From positions 338,998 to 402,997 of the forward strand of contig JAAYDJ010000007.1 in the NCBI GenBank assembly GCA_012729335.1: 64,000 bases of DNA, read 5' to 3'. Every line of letters begins with the position of its first letter. The first letter of the stretch is position 1. The notes under the pieces were generated by a model. It did no database searches. It saw only the letters and a list, made by a program, of their open reading frames with translations, and was not told where the DNA came from. This DNA comes from Bacteroidales bacterium. Its GTDB lineage: Bacteria; Bacteroidota; Bacteroidia; Bacteroidales; Prolixibacteraceae. Positions 28,299 to 37,731 of the stretch are shown one piece after another. Both the position numbers and the translations under genes were made by a program.

Positions 28299-28427
28299 AA
28301 AGAGAACGTTGCCATCTCCTTCCTGAAGGGTTTCTCCTGAATCTGAAAAATTCTCCCCGCTGTTCCGGCAAATTTCCTGAAATATTTCCTAAATTGGAGT
28401 CATTCTCCACGAAGCAACTTTAACCTT

Positions 28428-30371
28428 ATGGACCAGCTGAAAAAGGGTGGTTCGATGACACCCAAGCGTAATTCCCTGGTTCTGCCCTTGTCAGGCAACC
28501 TTCCGGAAACGGAAACCGGTGGGAAAGCCCGGTCTCTCCTATATCTCCGGGAAAAGGGGTATGCTGTGCCCCGGAGTTATCTGGTGCCGGGCAAAGTCTT
28601 TGAGCGTTACCGCTAGTCAGGTGATGCCACTGTGGAGCAGTTGCGCAGGGAGGTTGCGGGCCTGCCTATGCTGCCTTATGCCGTAAGGTCCTCCGCATAT
28701 GGGGAAGACGGATCCGTACATTCCTGTGCCGGCCAGTTTCTGACGCTTCTGAACCGTAAAGGAGAGGAGGAGATTATCGGGGCCATCCTGGAGGTATGGA
28801 GATCAGCCACAGGGTTCACTACAGGCGAATATTCCCGCATGGCAGGCCAGCAAAATGGCATGCCAGGGTGCGCCGTGATCATACAGGAGATGGTGGACTC
28901 CCGTTTTTCAGGGGTGAGCTTCAGCCGTAACCCGGTTACCGGGGCCCCCGAAACGATTATCGAAGCGGTGGAAGGCAGGGGTGAAGAGCTGGTGCAGAAA
29001 GGGACCACCCCGCTCCGCTGGAAATTCCGGGGAAACAGAGCCATGGAGGGGGAGTGCGGTCACCTCCTCTTCAAAGTGGTCACCCAGGTGGCCTCATCCA
29101 CCCGAAACCTCCAGCGGTCGGCAGGTTTTCCAGTCGATATCGAGTGGGCCTGGGATGGCCGGAAACTGTGGTTTCTGCAGATGCGCAGAATTACCGCCCA
29201 GAAACACCTGACAGTCTACTCCTCACGGATGGCAGGGGAGATGTTGCCCGGCCAGATCAAGCCCCTGGTATGGTCAGTCAACATTCCCCTGGTGGTCGGT
29301 GCCAAAACAGCCCTGGCAGAGGAAATTACCGGTCCCCTCCGCATCAGGCCTCATGAACTGGTTCGAAGTTTCAGCTACCGCACCTATTTCAACCTCGATA
29401 AACTCGGGGAGATCCTGCAACAATTCGGACTGCCACCGGAATCCCTGGAAACGGTTATGCGTGGTAACCACCACTCCATGAGTGGATTCCGCCCAGGATG
29501 GAAAACACTCCGCCATCTCCCGCGGATGGTCCGCTTCCTGCGACACAAGCTCCGCTACCCCGACCGCTTCGAAACGGAATACCTCGGGATGAATGAGCAG
29601 GCTCAGACGCTCAGGAATAAACTGGCTACTTTTTCCCTGCCCGGAGATTATCATCCTTTGTTTGACCAGCTTTACCGGCAGGGACAACAACTGGCCCATT
29701 TCAATATCGTCATACCCGTACTGATGCGGATAACCATGCGGCGGCTGCAGAAAAAGATGGAAAAAGCGGGGATCCCCTTTGACCAGAAGCGGTTTGCCAT
29801 GGCGTTCCCCCGACTGGAGGAGTGGTCCCCCGTGGTTTTGATGGCCCAAATGAAAACCGCCTATGAAGATCTGCCTCCATCCCTCCGGCAGGAGATTCAC
29901 GGTCCGGCTGACTTGCCCAATCATCCCAGCACCGCCTCCCTGGCGGACGGCTTTGCCCTGTTTATGGAACGGTTCGGCCATTTCAGCCGCTCCGGAAACG
30001 ACTTTTCCGTTCCCAAGTGGGAGGAACAACCCGATGAGGTCTGGAAAATGATCCTAAACTCATCTCACCCGGGGGATGAAGCCGGGAAAATGGAAAATGC
30101 GGGGTGTCGAACTGAGGTGAGCCGGGCTGTTCAGCTGCCACGGAAACTGGAAAAACTGTGGCTGAAAGCCGGCAGACTGATGGTTTACAGGGAACAGATC
30201 AGCTCTTTGTATATTTTAGGATATGGTCTTTTCCGGACCTTCTTCCTGAAAACCGGCGCCTGGCTGACCGGGCTGGGGATCATCGCTGAGCGCGGGGATA
30301 TTTTCTTTCTGACGCGTGAAGAGGTGGAAGCTGCCATCGGTGCTCCCGGCGATGACAAGTGTGGGGCATGA
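28428..30371 (+). pseudogene. PEP/pyruvate-binding (PPDK-like) enzyme, broken by stop and 3' loss
   Basis: The N-terminal frame 28428-28616 (GGKARSLLYLREKGYAVPRS) stops at an in-frame TAG at 28614-28616. The same frame resumes at once and stays open to 30371. Together they give the ATP-grasp nucleotide-binding part of a phosphoenolpyruvate synthase/PPDK-like protein: AVRSSAYGEDGSVHSCAGQF, MVDSRFSGVSFSRNPVTGAP, VDIEWAWDGRKLWFLQMR. It ends after GDIFFLTREEVEAAIG; the swivelling phosphohistidine domain that should follow is absent. Beyond about 30336 the frame runs antisense through the convergent hydrolase. Two independent lesions mark it as a pseudogene, although a readthrough product cannot be excluded. 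Confidence 0.8.
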
Positions 30372-30932
30372 AACCCCGCAGGCTGCTTCGATGGCCGACG
30401 GACGGGTGTCATAAGGGGCCAGCAAAGCCAGACCTTTGATGCGGGGTTCCATCGCAGCAGCCAGCACGGCGGCCCCTCCGCCCATGCTGTGCCCCATCAG
30501 ACAAACCGTTTCACTCAGCCGCCCGTAAAAGAGAGAGCCGTGCTCGCCGTTCCAGGAGGCCACCTGCCCGGCCACGACTGCCAGATCTTCCGCCAAGCGA
30601 CGGTGCGAGGGAAACATCCCCCTTTCGGCCAATGGAAAGGCCACCACACACCCCTCCGGTACCACCAGTTCAACCAGATGACGATAGCTGCCCGGTGCCA
30701 GCATATAGCCATGTCCGAACACAATGACCGTGAGTGGCTTTCCCTCTCCGGCCGGGGGGTGATCCTTTTCCTCAATTTCCTCCGGATACCATATTTCAAC
30801 TGGAATCTTCCGCTGGCCCCTGGCGGGGTCCGTCACCGTGATGGTGGTATGTCCTGCCTTACGGGTCCGGGCCGAAACCTCTTTCCCCGCGAAAAACAGA
30901 GTCAGAAAACAGAGCAGAAGGCCATACTTCAT
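30216..30932 (-). CDS. Alpha/beta hydrolase, probably truncated at the C-terminus
   Basis: 238-aa frame with signal peptide (MKYGLLLCFLTLFFAGKEVS). Core: VIVFGHGYMLAPGSY, nucleophile elbow GHSMGGGAAVLAAAM with its serine, and the strand LVIAGSTD that usually carries the acid residue. This resembles chlorophyllase/dienelactone-type hydrolases. The about 50 residues that should follow, including the catalytic histidine, are missing: after GSTD (plus 30336) the frame reads into the antisense of the convergent PPDK-like gene (SFHLFTRQKEN). Without the histidine it is probably inactive. It follows the Kef antiporter on the same strand with a 37-bp gap. Confidence 0.7.
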   Translation of the reverse strand: MKYGLLLCFLTLFFAGKEVSARTRKAGHTTITVTDPARGQRKIPVEIWYPEEIEEKDHPPAGEGKPLTVIVFGHGYMLAPGSYRHLVELVVPEGCVVAFPLAERGMFPSHRRLAEDLAVVAGQVASWNGEHGSLFYGRLSETVCLMGHSMGGGAAVLAAAMEPRIKGLALLAPYDTRPSAIEAACGVSCPTLVIAGSTDGSFHLFTRQKENIPALSDDPQPGQPGAGFQEEGPEKTIS

Positions 30933-30969
30933 TCTTCAGTCCTTTTTTTGTGATTGGCTTCTTGTTGAT

Positions 30970-32934
30970 TTACCCGTTTTGGGCGTGCCCGTCATCTTCA
31001 CGCCCGTGGTCCCGGCTTCTGCTGTCCTCATCAGGCCGCAGACCGGTCTCTTCGGCTTTTTCTTTTCTGACGGAGGTGACATCCCAGGCACAATCGGTCT
31101 CATGGATGGAAAAGTCCCTTTCCGTTTGCAGGGTTTCGGTGAGTTGATCGGAGAAGCGGCGCGATTCGCGTATGAAGTGGGTTTCGTCTTTCAGCCAGTG
31201 TTCATAGAGTTCCCGCATAATGCTGTCTTCGTGATGTTTGAAGGTGAGGGCGGCGCGATGGGCCTGGTAACGGTTGAACCCCAGGAAGTGGAGGGAGCGG
31301 CTGCCCAGTTCGACGGCCGAGTTAAATGTTTCACGCTGCACCATCTGCACCCCCAGCTTATAGAATTCAAATTCGTGAAAGGTGTCCCGGGCACGGGCGG
31401 CGATTTTCAGGTTGGGGTAGTTTTTCTTGAGCCAGCCGGCGATCTTAAGGGCTTCATCGTCTTCGGCCATGGTAAGCACCAGCAGGCGGGCATCCTTGAC
31501 ACCGGCGGCTTCGAGCATCTCGGGGCGGGTGACATCACCATAAAAGAGCTTGAATCCATATTTGCGGAGGATCTCCACATTGGCGGGATTGCTGTCGAGA
31601 ATGGTGACCGTGAAGCCGTTGGCGATGAGCAACCGTCCCACGACCAATCCGAAGCGGCCGAATCCGGCGATGATGATTTTATTGCCTGTTTCGGGAATTT
31701 TGTCGGGGACCTCCCTGTTGCGGCGGCGGACATACCAGGGTCTGACCAGTTTCTCATTGATGACCAGCAGCAGGGGAGTGAGGGCCATGCTGAAAATGAT
31801 CACCATGATTATCAAGGAGGAGGTTTCATGATCGAAGATGCGCAGGGTATCGGAGAAGGAGACCAGTACAAAACCGAACTCACTGGCCTGTGCCAGGGCC
31901 AGGGCAAAAAGAACATGCCTTCCGTGGCGTAGACCGAACACCCGGGCCGTGACCCACAAGGCTCCAAACTTGAGAAGGATCAGCAAAAGTACCAGTCCAG
32001 CGATCAGCAGCGGTTCCCGGAAAAAGAGGGTGAAATTGATGCCAGCCCCCACAGAGATAAAAAAGAGCCCCAGCAACAGTCCTTTGATGGGTTCAATGGT
32101 CACTTCGAGTTCGTGCCGGTATTCGTTTTCGGCCAGCACAACCCCGGCGATAAAGGTTCCCAGGGCGGGCGAAAGGCCGATTTTTGCCGTTCCGTAGGCG
32201 CTGCCGATGACCAGCAAAAGCACAGAGGCGGTGAAAACCTCCCTCATGCCGGCACCTGCCACGAAACGGAAGATATGGCGGGCCACGAACCTCCCGGCGA
32301 AAATCACGGCCATTCCGACCGTGACAATCAGCAGCAACTGCAAAGCCCCCGGCAGGGCGGCAAATCCTTCCTGAGGGGGCGGGACCTGCCGCTTCACATC
32401 GGAGATGCCTCCGATTACTGCCAGCAAGGGGAGCAACGCCAGGATGGGAATCACGGCCAGGTCCTGGAAAAGCAATACCGAAATGGCAGAGCGGCCGCCG
32501 CTGTTCTTGAGGAGTCCCTTTTCGGAGAGGGTCTGCAACACGATGGCCGTGGAGGAAAGCGATAGGATCAGTCCCATGGCGGCCGCCTGGTTAGGCCTTA
32601 ATCCCATCATCCAGGCGGCCCCGGCAATCACCAGCGTGGTCGTCACCACCTGCATCCCTCCCATCCCGAAAATCGAATGCCTGGTTTTCCAAAGCAGGGA
32701 AGGCTGCATTTCGAGCCCGATGAGAAAAAGCATCAGGACCACCCCGAATTCCGCAAAATGCATCACTTTTTCGCTTTCCTGGCCGACCCACCCCAATACA
32801 TAGGGACCGATGATTACTCCCGCCAGGAGATACCCCGGTACCGATCCCAACCCGGTCTTTTTGGCCAGCGGAACGGTGATCACCGCCGCCAGCAGGTAAA
32901 TCATCGCCTGTAAGAAGAAATCCTGGTTATACAT
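30970..32934 (-). CDS. CPA2 cation:proton antiporter with RCK domain (Kef-type)
   Basis: 654 aa. About twelve membrane helices occupy residues 1-385, with the CPA2 signatures GLGSVPGYLLAGVIIGP, LFLIGLEMQPSLLW, LSLSSTAIVLQTLSEKG and FQDLAVIPILALLPLL. A cytosolic TrkA-N/RCK domain follows (about 410-530), with the Rossmann loop IIIAGFGRFGLVVGRLL and FYGDVTRPEMLEAAGV. The charged tail ends in a His/Asp-rich stretch. It exchanges K+ (or Na+) for protons, gated by a nucleotide or glutathione adduct in KefB/KefC relatives. The KefF-like gene lies 9 bp upstream, as expected of a regulated Kef system. Confidence 0.93.
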   Translation of the reverse strand: MYNQDFFLQAMIYLLAAVITVPLAKKTGLGSVPGYLLAGVIIGPYVLGWVGQESEKVMHFAEFGVVLMLFLIGLEMQPSLLWKTRHSIFGMGGMQVVTTTLVIAGAAWMMGLRPNQAAAMGLILSLSSTAIVLQTLSEKGLLKNSGGRSAISVLLFQDLAVIPILALLPLLAVIGGISDVKRQVPPPQEGFAALPGALQLLLIVTVGMAVIFAGRFVARHIFRFVAGAGMREVFTASVLLLVIGSAYGTAKIGLSPALGTFIAGVVLAENEYRHELEVTIEPIKGLLLGLFFISVGAGINFTLFFREPLLIAGLVLLLILLKFGALWVTARVFGLRHGRHVLFALALAQASEFGFVLVSFSDTLRIFDHETSSLIIMVIIFSMALTPLLLVINEKLVRPWYVRRRNREVPDKIPETGNKIIIAGFGRFGLVVGRLLIANGFTVTILDSNPANVEILRKYGFKLFYGDVTRPEMLEAAGVKDARLLVLTMAEDDEALKIAGWLKKNYPNLKIAARARDTFHEFEFYKLGVQMVQRETFNSAVELGSRSLHFLGFNRYQAHRAALTFKHHEDSIMRELYEHWLKDETHFIRESRRFSDQLTETLQTERDFSIHETDCAWDVTSVRKEKAEETGLRPDEDSRSRDHGREDDGHAQNG

Positions 32935-32943
32935 ACCGGTTTG

Positions 32944-33531
32944 TTAGGGGATGAGAGAATTAATGGATTCCGCATCCTGCCATTTGACAGTGGGCAGGGT
33001 GTTGTCGCGAAGGGCTGTAAGCAGCCTGGCATACCAGTCGGCGTACCGGTCGATCTCCTCTTCCCTGAGGAGGTGGGAACCGTGGACCACAAAGGGGGGC
33101 AGGTATTCCATACCGCACAGGCGGGCCGTCTGATGAAAGGGGGCCAGGAACTGCTTTACGGAGTAGTGGCTGAATCCCTGACGGGTGTATACGGCCTCGC
33201 TGCCTCCCGTGCTGATCACCGACAGGGCTTTCTTCCCGTGGAGGTTGGTCCCCTTCCGGCCGTAAGCAAAATTGTGTTCCAGCACCAGGTCCATCCACTC
33301 CTTGAGGAGAGCCGGACAACTATACCAATAGAAAGGGTGCTGCCAGATCAGGACGTCGTGGACGCGGAGCTGCTTTTGTTCATAGGGCACGTGGATGAAA
33401 AAATCGGGGTAACGGTCGTAGAGGTTACAGAAAGTAACTCCTTCGACTTCGCCTGCAGCCCTGGCCAACCGGCTGTGAATCCTCGATTTGTGCAGGGCCG
33501 GATGGGCAAATAGAATAAGTATCTTCTTCAT
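32944..33531 (-). CDS. KefF/KefG-like NAD(P)H flavin oxidoreductase
   Basis: 195-aa flavodoxin-fold quinone reductase. It starts MKKILILFAHPALHKSRIHS, the FMN-phosphate loop region. QHPFYWYSCPALLKEWMDLV and the LEHNFAYG segment are the hallmarks of KefF/KefG-type ancillary proteins. In E. coli these bind the Kef RCK domain and are needed for full potassium efflux during electrophile stress. The antiporter gene starts 9 bp downstream on the same strand, which supports the pairing. Confidence 0.9.
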   Translation of the reverse strand: MKKILILFAHPALHKSRIHSRLARAAGEVEGVTFCNLYDRYPDFFIHVPYEQKQLRVHDVLIWQHPFYWYSCPALLKEWMDLVLEHNFAYGRKGTNLHGKKALSVISTGGSEAVYTRQGFSHYSVKQFLAPFHQTARLCGMEYLPPFVVHGSHLLREEEIDRYADWYARLLTALRDNTLPTVKWQDAESINSLIP

Positions 33532-33575
33532 AGGGTGGGATTGCCTTTGTCGCTGCGGTGTATGTTGCCCGTTGT

Positions 33576-34298
33576 TCAGAAGAGCCCCCGGGACGGTGCA
33601 TAAGACCAGGGTTTCTTGACTTCCGGGGTATTGGTGTCGGCACCCCTGGCGGTGATCAGCGTGCTGATGGTCCAGGCTTTCATCCCTTCCTCCGGAAATG
33701 GGACCATCAGGGTCTCTACTTCCTGCCGGGGAAGTTTTTCGTCGAGCCAGGCACCCTCACTCCCTTCAGGCAAGATCAGGGGCATTCTTTTTTTTGTATT
33801 GTGGATCTCTGCCATCAGGGGATTGGCATCGGTGGTGAGGATCGAAAAGGTATGAAGGGTTTCCCTCTCCGGATACTCCCAGATATCCCAAAGTCCTCCG
33901 AACGAGAAAACCTCCTTGCCGGAAAGGGTGATGAACCAGGGGATCTTTTGCGTGCCCACACTCTGCCATTCAAAGAAGCCATCGGCAGGAACCAGGCACC
34001 TGCGGGTGGCCAAAGACTTCCGGAATGAGGGTTTTTCGAAGGCCGATTCCGAGCGGGCATTCAGGGTCTTGCCCCTTATTTCCGCAGCCTGCTCAGGATC
34101 ACGGATCCACGACGGTACCAATCCCCATTGCAACAGGGTGATCTGCCTCTCTTTGCCTCCATGTACCACCGGCATCAGCGGGAAATTAAAACCGTTGACA
34201 TGGTGCCGGGGCTCCCAGGTGACCGCCGGTGTAAACGGGGCATGATAGCGGTTCTCCAGGTTTTTGGCCACCTGGCTCATTGAATAGTGAAAACACAT
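33576..34298 (-). CDS. SRAP/HMCES-type DNA-protein crosslink protein (YedK family)
   Basis: 240 aa. Cys2 directly after the start Met (MCFHYSMSQ) is the residue that, after Met removal, forms a thiazolidine crosslink with abasic sites in single-stranded DNA. Other family marks: QWGLVPSW, NARSESAFEKPSF, RCLVPADGFFEW, FSILTTDANPLMAEIHN with the active-site histidine, and RMPLIL. It protects abasic sites at forks. It lies 45 bp upstream of the kefF-like gene and downstream of the UmuC-type polymerase on the same strand, so it may belong to a damage-response group. Confidence 0.94.
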   Translation of the reverse strand: MCFHYSMSQVAKNLENRYHAPFTPAVTWEPRHHVNGFNFPLMPVVHGGKERQITLLQWGLVPSWIRDPEQAAEIRGKTLNARSESAFEKPSFRKSLATRRCLVPADGFFEWQSVGTQKIPWFITLSGKEVFSFGGLWDIWEYPERETLHTFSILTTDANPLMAEIHNTKKRMPLILPEGSEGAWLDEKLPRQEVETLMVPFPEEGMKAWTISTLITARGADTNTPEVKKPWSYAPSRGLF

Positions 34299-34320
34299 AA
34301 TCTGAAATGTTGCTCTCTTT

Positions 34321-34328
34321 CAAAAGTA
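34321..34328 (-). promoter_or_regulatory. Candidate -7 element upstream of the SRAP gene
   Basis: Minus-strand TACTTTTG matches TAnnTTTG and lies 22 nt before the start codon at 34298. No -33 TTTG was found. Confidence 0.35.
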
Positions 34329-34571
34329 CACTTTTTTTTCATGGGTTACCCTGACGCTTACCCAGAGCTACCCTTCTTGAACTACGTAACGGCACTGCTG
34401 TCCCATCCTCAAATATAGACAATACAATTCATGAATTTCGCTACGGCACTGTTCCCATTGACCCTTTCACGGCATGGTCCTGCCTTGATGCCTGCCTTTT
34501 GTGAGAGGTCCGGCTTATATCGGGGCCCAGGCATCATAAAACGACCCGGGTTCCACGCTTGAACCTGTAGT

Positions 34572-35885
34572 TTATGTAAGGCGGATTTCCATCAGGTCGC
34601 TCCAGCGGGTGGTGTATCCCGGGGAGAGTTTTTCCTGGCGGAGTCTCCACTTGCGGGTGGTCCCCTGTGTGGCCACCTGAAGGGTCTGCCGGCCGTAGCG
34701 GCGGTTGACCTCGTCGAGTGACTCCATGAGTTTCCGGTGTTTGCCAGTTTCCGCAGAAGAAAAAAGGTCTTGCTGGACCTCTCCTTCGGGGACCAGGCCC
34801 GTGACGATGACCCCGGCTTTCTTGTACAGGTAACCTGGGCGGTAAATGGCCCTGAGGGCTTCTACGGCCGCCTTGACCAGCAGGATGGAGTCGTTGGTGG
34901 GGGTGGCCAGGGTGATCACCCGGTTGCGGGCATACTGCGGCTGGTCGGTGCGGAAGGCATTGGTGTGAATGAAGACCATCATCTGGGTGGCGGCGCTTTT
35001 CCCGCGGCGCAGTTTGGCGGCGCACATGGTGGCGAAGGTCGCGATGGCCTCCTCCAGTGGGCCGGGTTCGCCCTGAGGTTTCCCGAAGGAGCGGGAGGTA
35101 CAGATGGCCTGGCGCGCCGGAACCGCTTCCTCCAGCGCCAAACAGGAAATACCACACAACTCCTGCCGGGTACGCAGACCCGTCACGGTCATCTCCCGGC
35201 GCACCCACTCCTCCGGAGCCCGGCTGAGGTCATAGGCTGTGATGATTCCCCGGGCGGTAAGTTTGGCCGAATACTGCCTGCCAATCCCCCACACTTCGCC
35301 CACTGGCGTCTGCTGAAGCACTTCGGTGATCTCTTCTTCCCCTTTGAGCAGACAAACCGGCATCTTGTTCTTCTTGGCCAGGTGATTGGCGATCTTGGCC
35401 AACGTCTTGGTCGGGGCCACACCTATCCCAACCGGAATTCCCGTATGCTTCAACACGGTCTTCCTGATGCGTTGGGCAAGAGCCTCCGCTCCCTCCGGCG
35501 ATATCCCCGTCAGGTCAAGAAATGCCTCATCAATCGAATAGATTTCCATGGAGGGTACCAGCGCCGCCAGAGTCGCCATCACCCTCGACGAAAAATCACC
35601 GTAAAGGGCATAATTCGACGAAAATACTGCCACACCGTGGGCAGTAAGCAGCGATTCGATTTCAAAGGCGGGGACACCCATCCTGATGCCCAGCGCCTTG
35701 GCTTCCTCCGACCGGGCAATCACGCATCCGTCGTTGTTCGATAGAACCACCACCGGCTTATGGCGCAGGGCAGGATTGAAAACCCGTTCGCAGGAGGCAT
35801 AGAAATTATTGCAGTCAACCAGTGCGAACAACTTCTCAACGGCATTCTTCTTTCGGGCATCTCCTGAAGACATGGGTTTATTCAC
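34572..35885 (-). CDS. umuC: Y-family DNA polymerase, UmuC-type
   Basis: 437-aa translesion polymerase. Palm motifs: FALVDCNNFYASCERVF with the first metal aspartate, VVVLSNNDGCVIARSEEAK, and YSIDEAFLDL with the catalytic DE pair. Helix-hairpin-helix region: VGIGVAPTKTLAKIANHLAK and EVWGIGRQYSAKLTARG. The C-terminal little finger and UmuC-specific tail are present. It bypasses DNA lesions after RecA-driven induction in relatives. No umuD-like gene is adjacent, although the two usually sit together. The start codon lies 12 bp after the stop of the upstream secreted hypothetical gene. Confidence 0.93.
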   Translation of the reverse strand: MNKPMSSGDARKKNAVEKLFALVDCNNFYASCERVFNPALRHKPVVVLSNNDGCVIARSEEAKALGIRMGVPAFEIESLLTAHGVAVFSSNYALYGDFSSRVMATLAALVPSMEIYSIDEAFLDLTGISPEGAEALAQRIRKTVLKHTGIPVGIGVAPTKTLAKIANHLAKKNKMPVCLLKGEEEITEVLQQTPVGEVWGIGRQYSAKLTARGIITAYDLSRAPEEWVRREMTVTGLRTRQELCGISCLALEEAVPARQAICTSRSFGKPQGEPGPLEEAIATFATMCAAKLRRGKSAATQMMVFIHTNAFRTDQPQYARNRVITLATPTNDSILLVKAAVEALRAIYRPGYLYKKAGVIVTGLVPEGEVQQDLFSSAETGKHRKLMESLDEVNRRYGRQTLQVATQGTTRKWRLRQEKLSPGYTTRWSDLMEIRLT

Positions 35886-35897
35886 ATTAAGTAAGAG

Positions 35898-36593
35898 TCA
35901 TTCTGACAGTGAGTTATATAATTTTATCAATGCCGTAATCTCCGCTTCTTTGTTAAACCGTGTCTTGTTCTTCCTGAGGAATTCATCGAGTTCGGCAGGG
36001 TAATCCCCGAGGATGGCCGCCAGTTCTTTTTTGTTTCTGACTCTTTTGGCCTCGGCCGGAAGAATCCTCAGGTAATAGTCGCTGTCGGTCCGCTTAAAGC
36101 GGGCGGGAACCGGATCCTTGTAAGCCTGCGCCGGTTCCGCGGGGAGGAGGGTGACGTTCTTTTTCTGGAGAAGGAGGGCTTTCCCTTCTGCGAGGACCAT
36201 GAAATAGCCCTTCTCGATCCGGTTGGCAATGGTATAAGGGGCATACACATACTTCTCGTCACCGATCATGATATGGTCAATCAGTTCAGGCACGCCGATG
36301 ACGAAAGGCTTTCCCTCCTCGTTGCGGAATTCGATTTGGTTATTGTAAATGTTAAGGCGCAAAGGGATTCCGGAGTACCTCTGGCTGGAGGTGGTGACGA
36401 TCTCTCCGGGAATGAATTCCTTTTTGTCCCAGGGGGAACCGTTTACTTCTTCGACTTCCCCGACGTTTTCGTTGTACTGGTGTTTTTTGAATTCGCGGTA
36501 AAAATCATCAAGCGACATGTTGACGACCTGTTGGGACCAGGCCGCCGGCTGCAGCAGCAGGCTGAGCAGTAAGAGAAAGAAAAACCGTTTCAT
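35898..36593 (-). CDS. Secreted hypothetical protein
   Basis: 231 aa with a clear signal peptide (MKRFFFLLLLSLLLQPAAWS). The mature part is mixed beta/alpha, with LNIYNNQIEFRNEEGKPFVI, KYVYAPYTIANRIEKGYFMV and a lysine-rich helical C-terminus (VRNKKELAAILGDYPAELDE). This looks like a conserved periplasmic protein of Bacteroidota; I recognise no enzyme motif. It sits 12 bp upstream of umuC on the same strand, but a role in DNA repair is unlikely given its export signal. Confidence 0.7.
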   Translation of the reverse strand: MKRFFFLLLLSLLLQPAAWSQQVVNMSLDDFYREFKKHQYNENVGEVEEVNGSPWDKKEFIPGEIVTTSSQRYSGIPLRLNIYNNQIEFRNEEGKPFVIGVPELIDHIMIGDEKYVYAPYTIANRIEKGYFMVLAEGKALLLQKKNVTLLPAEPAQAYKDPVPARFKRTDSDYYLRILPAEAKRVRNKKELAAILGDYPAELDEFLRKNKTRFNKEAEITALIKLYNSLSE

Positions 36594-36677
36594 TTCCGGA
36601 TATTTGTTAAGGACCCCTCAAAATTAGCTATTTTTCGGGACCAAAAGTGTAGATTTGGCGCCTAAACGGAGGAATCG

Positions 36678-37589
36678 ATGAGCGGGCATACACATACGCA
36701 TGGTCATGACCACCGGTCGGGGCACACCCGTAACAGGCTGGCGCTGACGGTGGTGCTGAATTCGGCCATTACGGTGGCCCAGGTGATCGGTGGCATTATC
36801 TCGGGCAGTCTGGCCCTGATATCCGATGCTCTGCACAACCTGAGCGACGTGTTGGCGGTGGTGCTGGCCTGGGTGGCCCATTATCTCTCGGGGAAGCCCC
36901 GCACGGGGAGGTCCAGTTTCGGACTTCAGCGCGCGGAGATTCTGGCGGCCTTCATCAACGCCCTGGTGTTGATGGGTATTTCGGTTTTTTTGGTGGTGGA
37001 GGCCATCCGCAGGTTCATGCATCCCGGGGAGGTCGATCCCGTCTGGATGTTCTGGCTGGGGTTGCTGGGCATTGTGGCCAATGGCATATCAGTGCTGATC
37101 CTTCACGGAGGCCGGAACCATAACCTTAACATGAAAGCCGCTTATCTGCACCTGCTGGGGGATACCCTCACCAGCGTGGCCGTGGTCGCCGGAGCCCTCT
37201 GTATTCACTTCCTGGGATGGTACTGGATCGACCCTGTCGTCACCCTCCTGATCAGCGCTTACCTGGCCGTGCATACCTGGTCCATTCTCCGGGAATCAGT
37301 GGAAATCCTCATGCAGATGTCACCGGCACACCTTGATCCCGACAAAGTTTCCCGGGCCGTAGCTTCCGTGGAAGGCGTCAGGTCTGTCCACCATATCCAC
37401 ATCTGGAAGCTCAATGACGAACGGATCCATTTCGAAGCGCACGTTGTTCTGCCTGCCGATAGCCTGGTTTCCGAAACAGCCTCTATCCACAAAAAGATCA
37501 AGGAAATGCTGAAAGCCGGGTTCGGTATCAACCATGTGACCATCCAGTTCGAATACAAAAACAAGACGGAAGCCGACTGCGACTGCTGA
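36678..37589 (+). CDS. CDF-family cation (zinc) efflux protein
   Basis: 303 aa. The His-rich N-terminus (MSGHTHTHGHDHRSGH) probably binds metal. Six membrane helices: the first pair is followed by the LISDALHNLSDVLAVVLAW motif, whose HxxxD supplies transport-site ligands, and the fifth by MKAAYLHLLGDTLTSVAVV with the second HxxxD. The cytosolic C-terminal domain (about 210-300) has the ferredoxin-like fold of CDF proteins (GVRSVHHIHIWKLNDERIHF). Exports Zn2+ or Cd2+/Co2+ in exchange for protons. The tail ends in CDC, and its stop codon lies inside the first copy of a 30-bp tandem repeat. Confidence 0.94.
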   Translation: MSGHTHTHGHDHRSGHTRNRLALTVVLNSAITVAQVIGGIISGSLALISDALHNLSDVLAVVLAWVAHYLSGKPRTGRSSFGLQRAEILAAFINALVLMGISVFLVVEAIRRFMHPGEVDPVWMFWLGLLGIVANGISVLILHGGRNHNLNMKAAYLHLLGDTLTSVAVVAGALCIHFLGWYWIDPVVTLLISAYLAVHTWSILRESVEILMQMSPAHLDPDKVSRAVASVEGVRSVHHIHIWKLNDERIHFEAHVVLPADSLVSETASIHKKIKEMLKAGFGINHVTIQFEYKNKTEADCDC

Positions 37590-37720
37590 CCGGCACGGTC
37601 CAGCAAAGCTGACTGCTCACCAGTAAGGTCCACTTATGCTGACTGCTGACCGGTATGGTCCACTAAAACTGAATGCTCACCAATAAGGTCCACTTATGCT
37701 GATTGCTGACCGGTGTGGTC
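37584..37720. repeat. 30-bp tandem repeat, 4.5 copies in A-B-A-B-A order
   Basis: Units begin at 37584, 37614, 37644, 37674 and 37704. Odd units read TGCTGACCGGxxxGGTC; even units read TGCTCACCAxTAAGGTCCAC. The two types alternate, so the larger period is 60 bp. The first unit contains the TGC TGA end of the CDF gene; the last runs into a small hairpin (37720-37735) at the 3' end of the convergent radical SAM gene. Confidence 0.92.
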
Positions 37721-37731
37721 TGACGGTGCCG

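Noticed and set aside
34534..35208. Long minus-strand open frame rich in Gly, Pro and Arg overlapping umuC
   Set aside because: It lies in another frame of the umuC gene, which has full polymerase motifs; the low-complexity composition is typical of GC-rich shadow frames.
37584..37720. Tandem units considered as a CRISPR array
   Set aside because: The 30-bp units are contiguous without unique spacers, and no cas genes are near.
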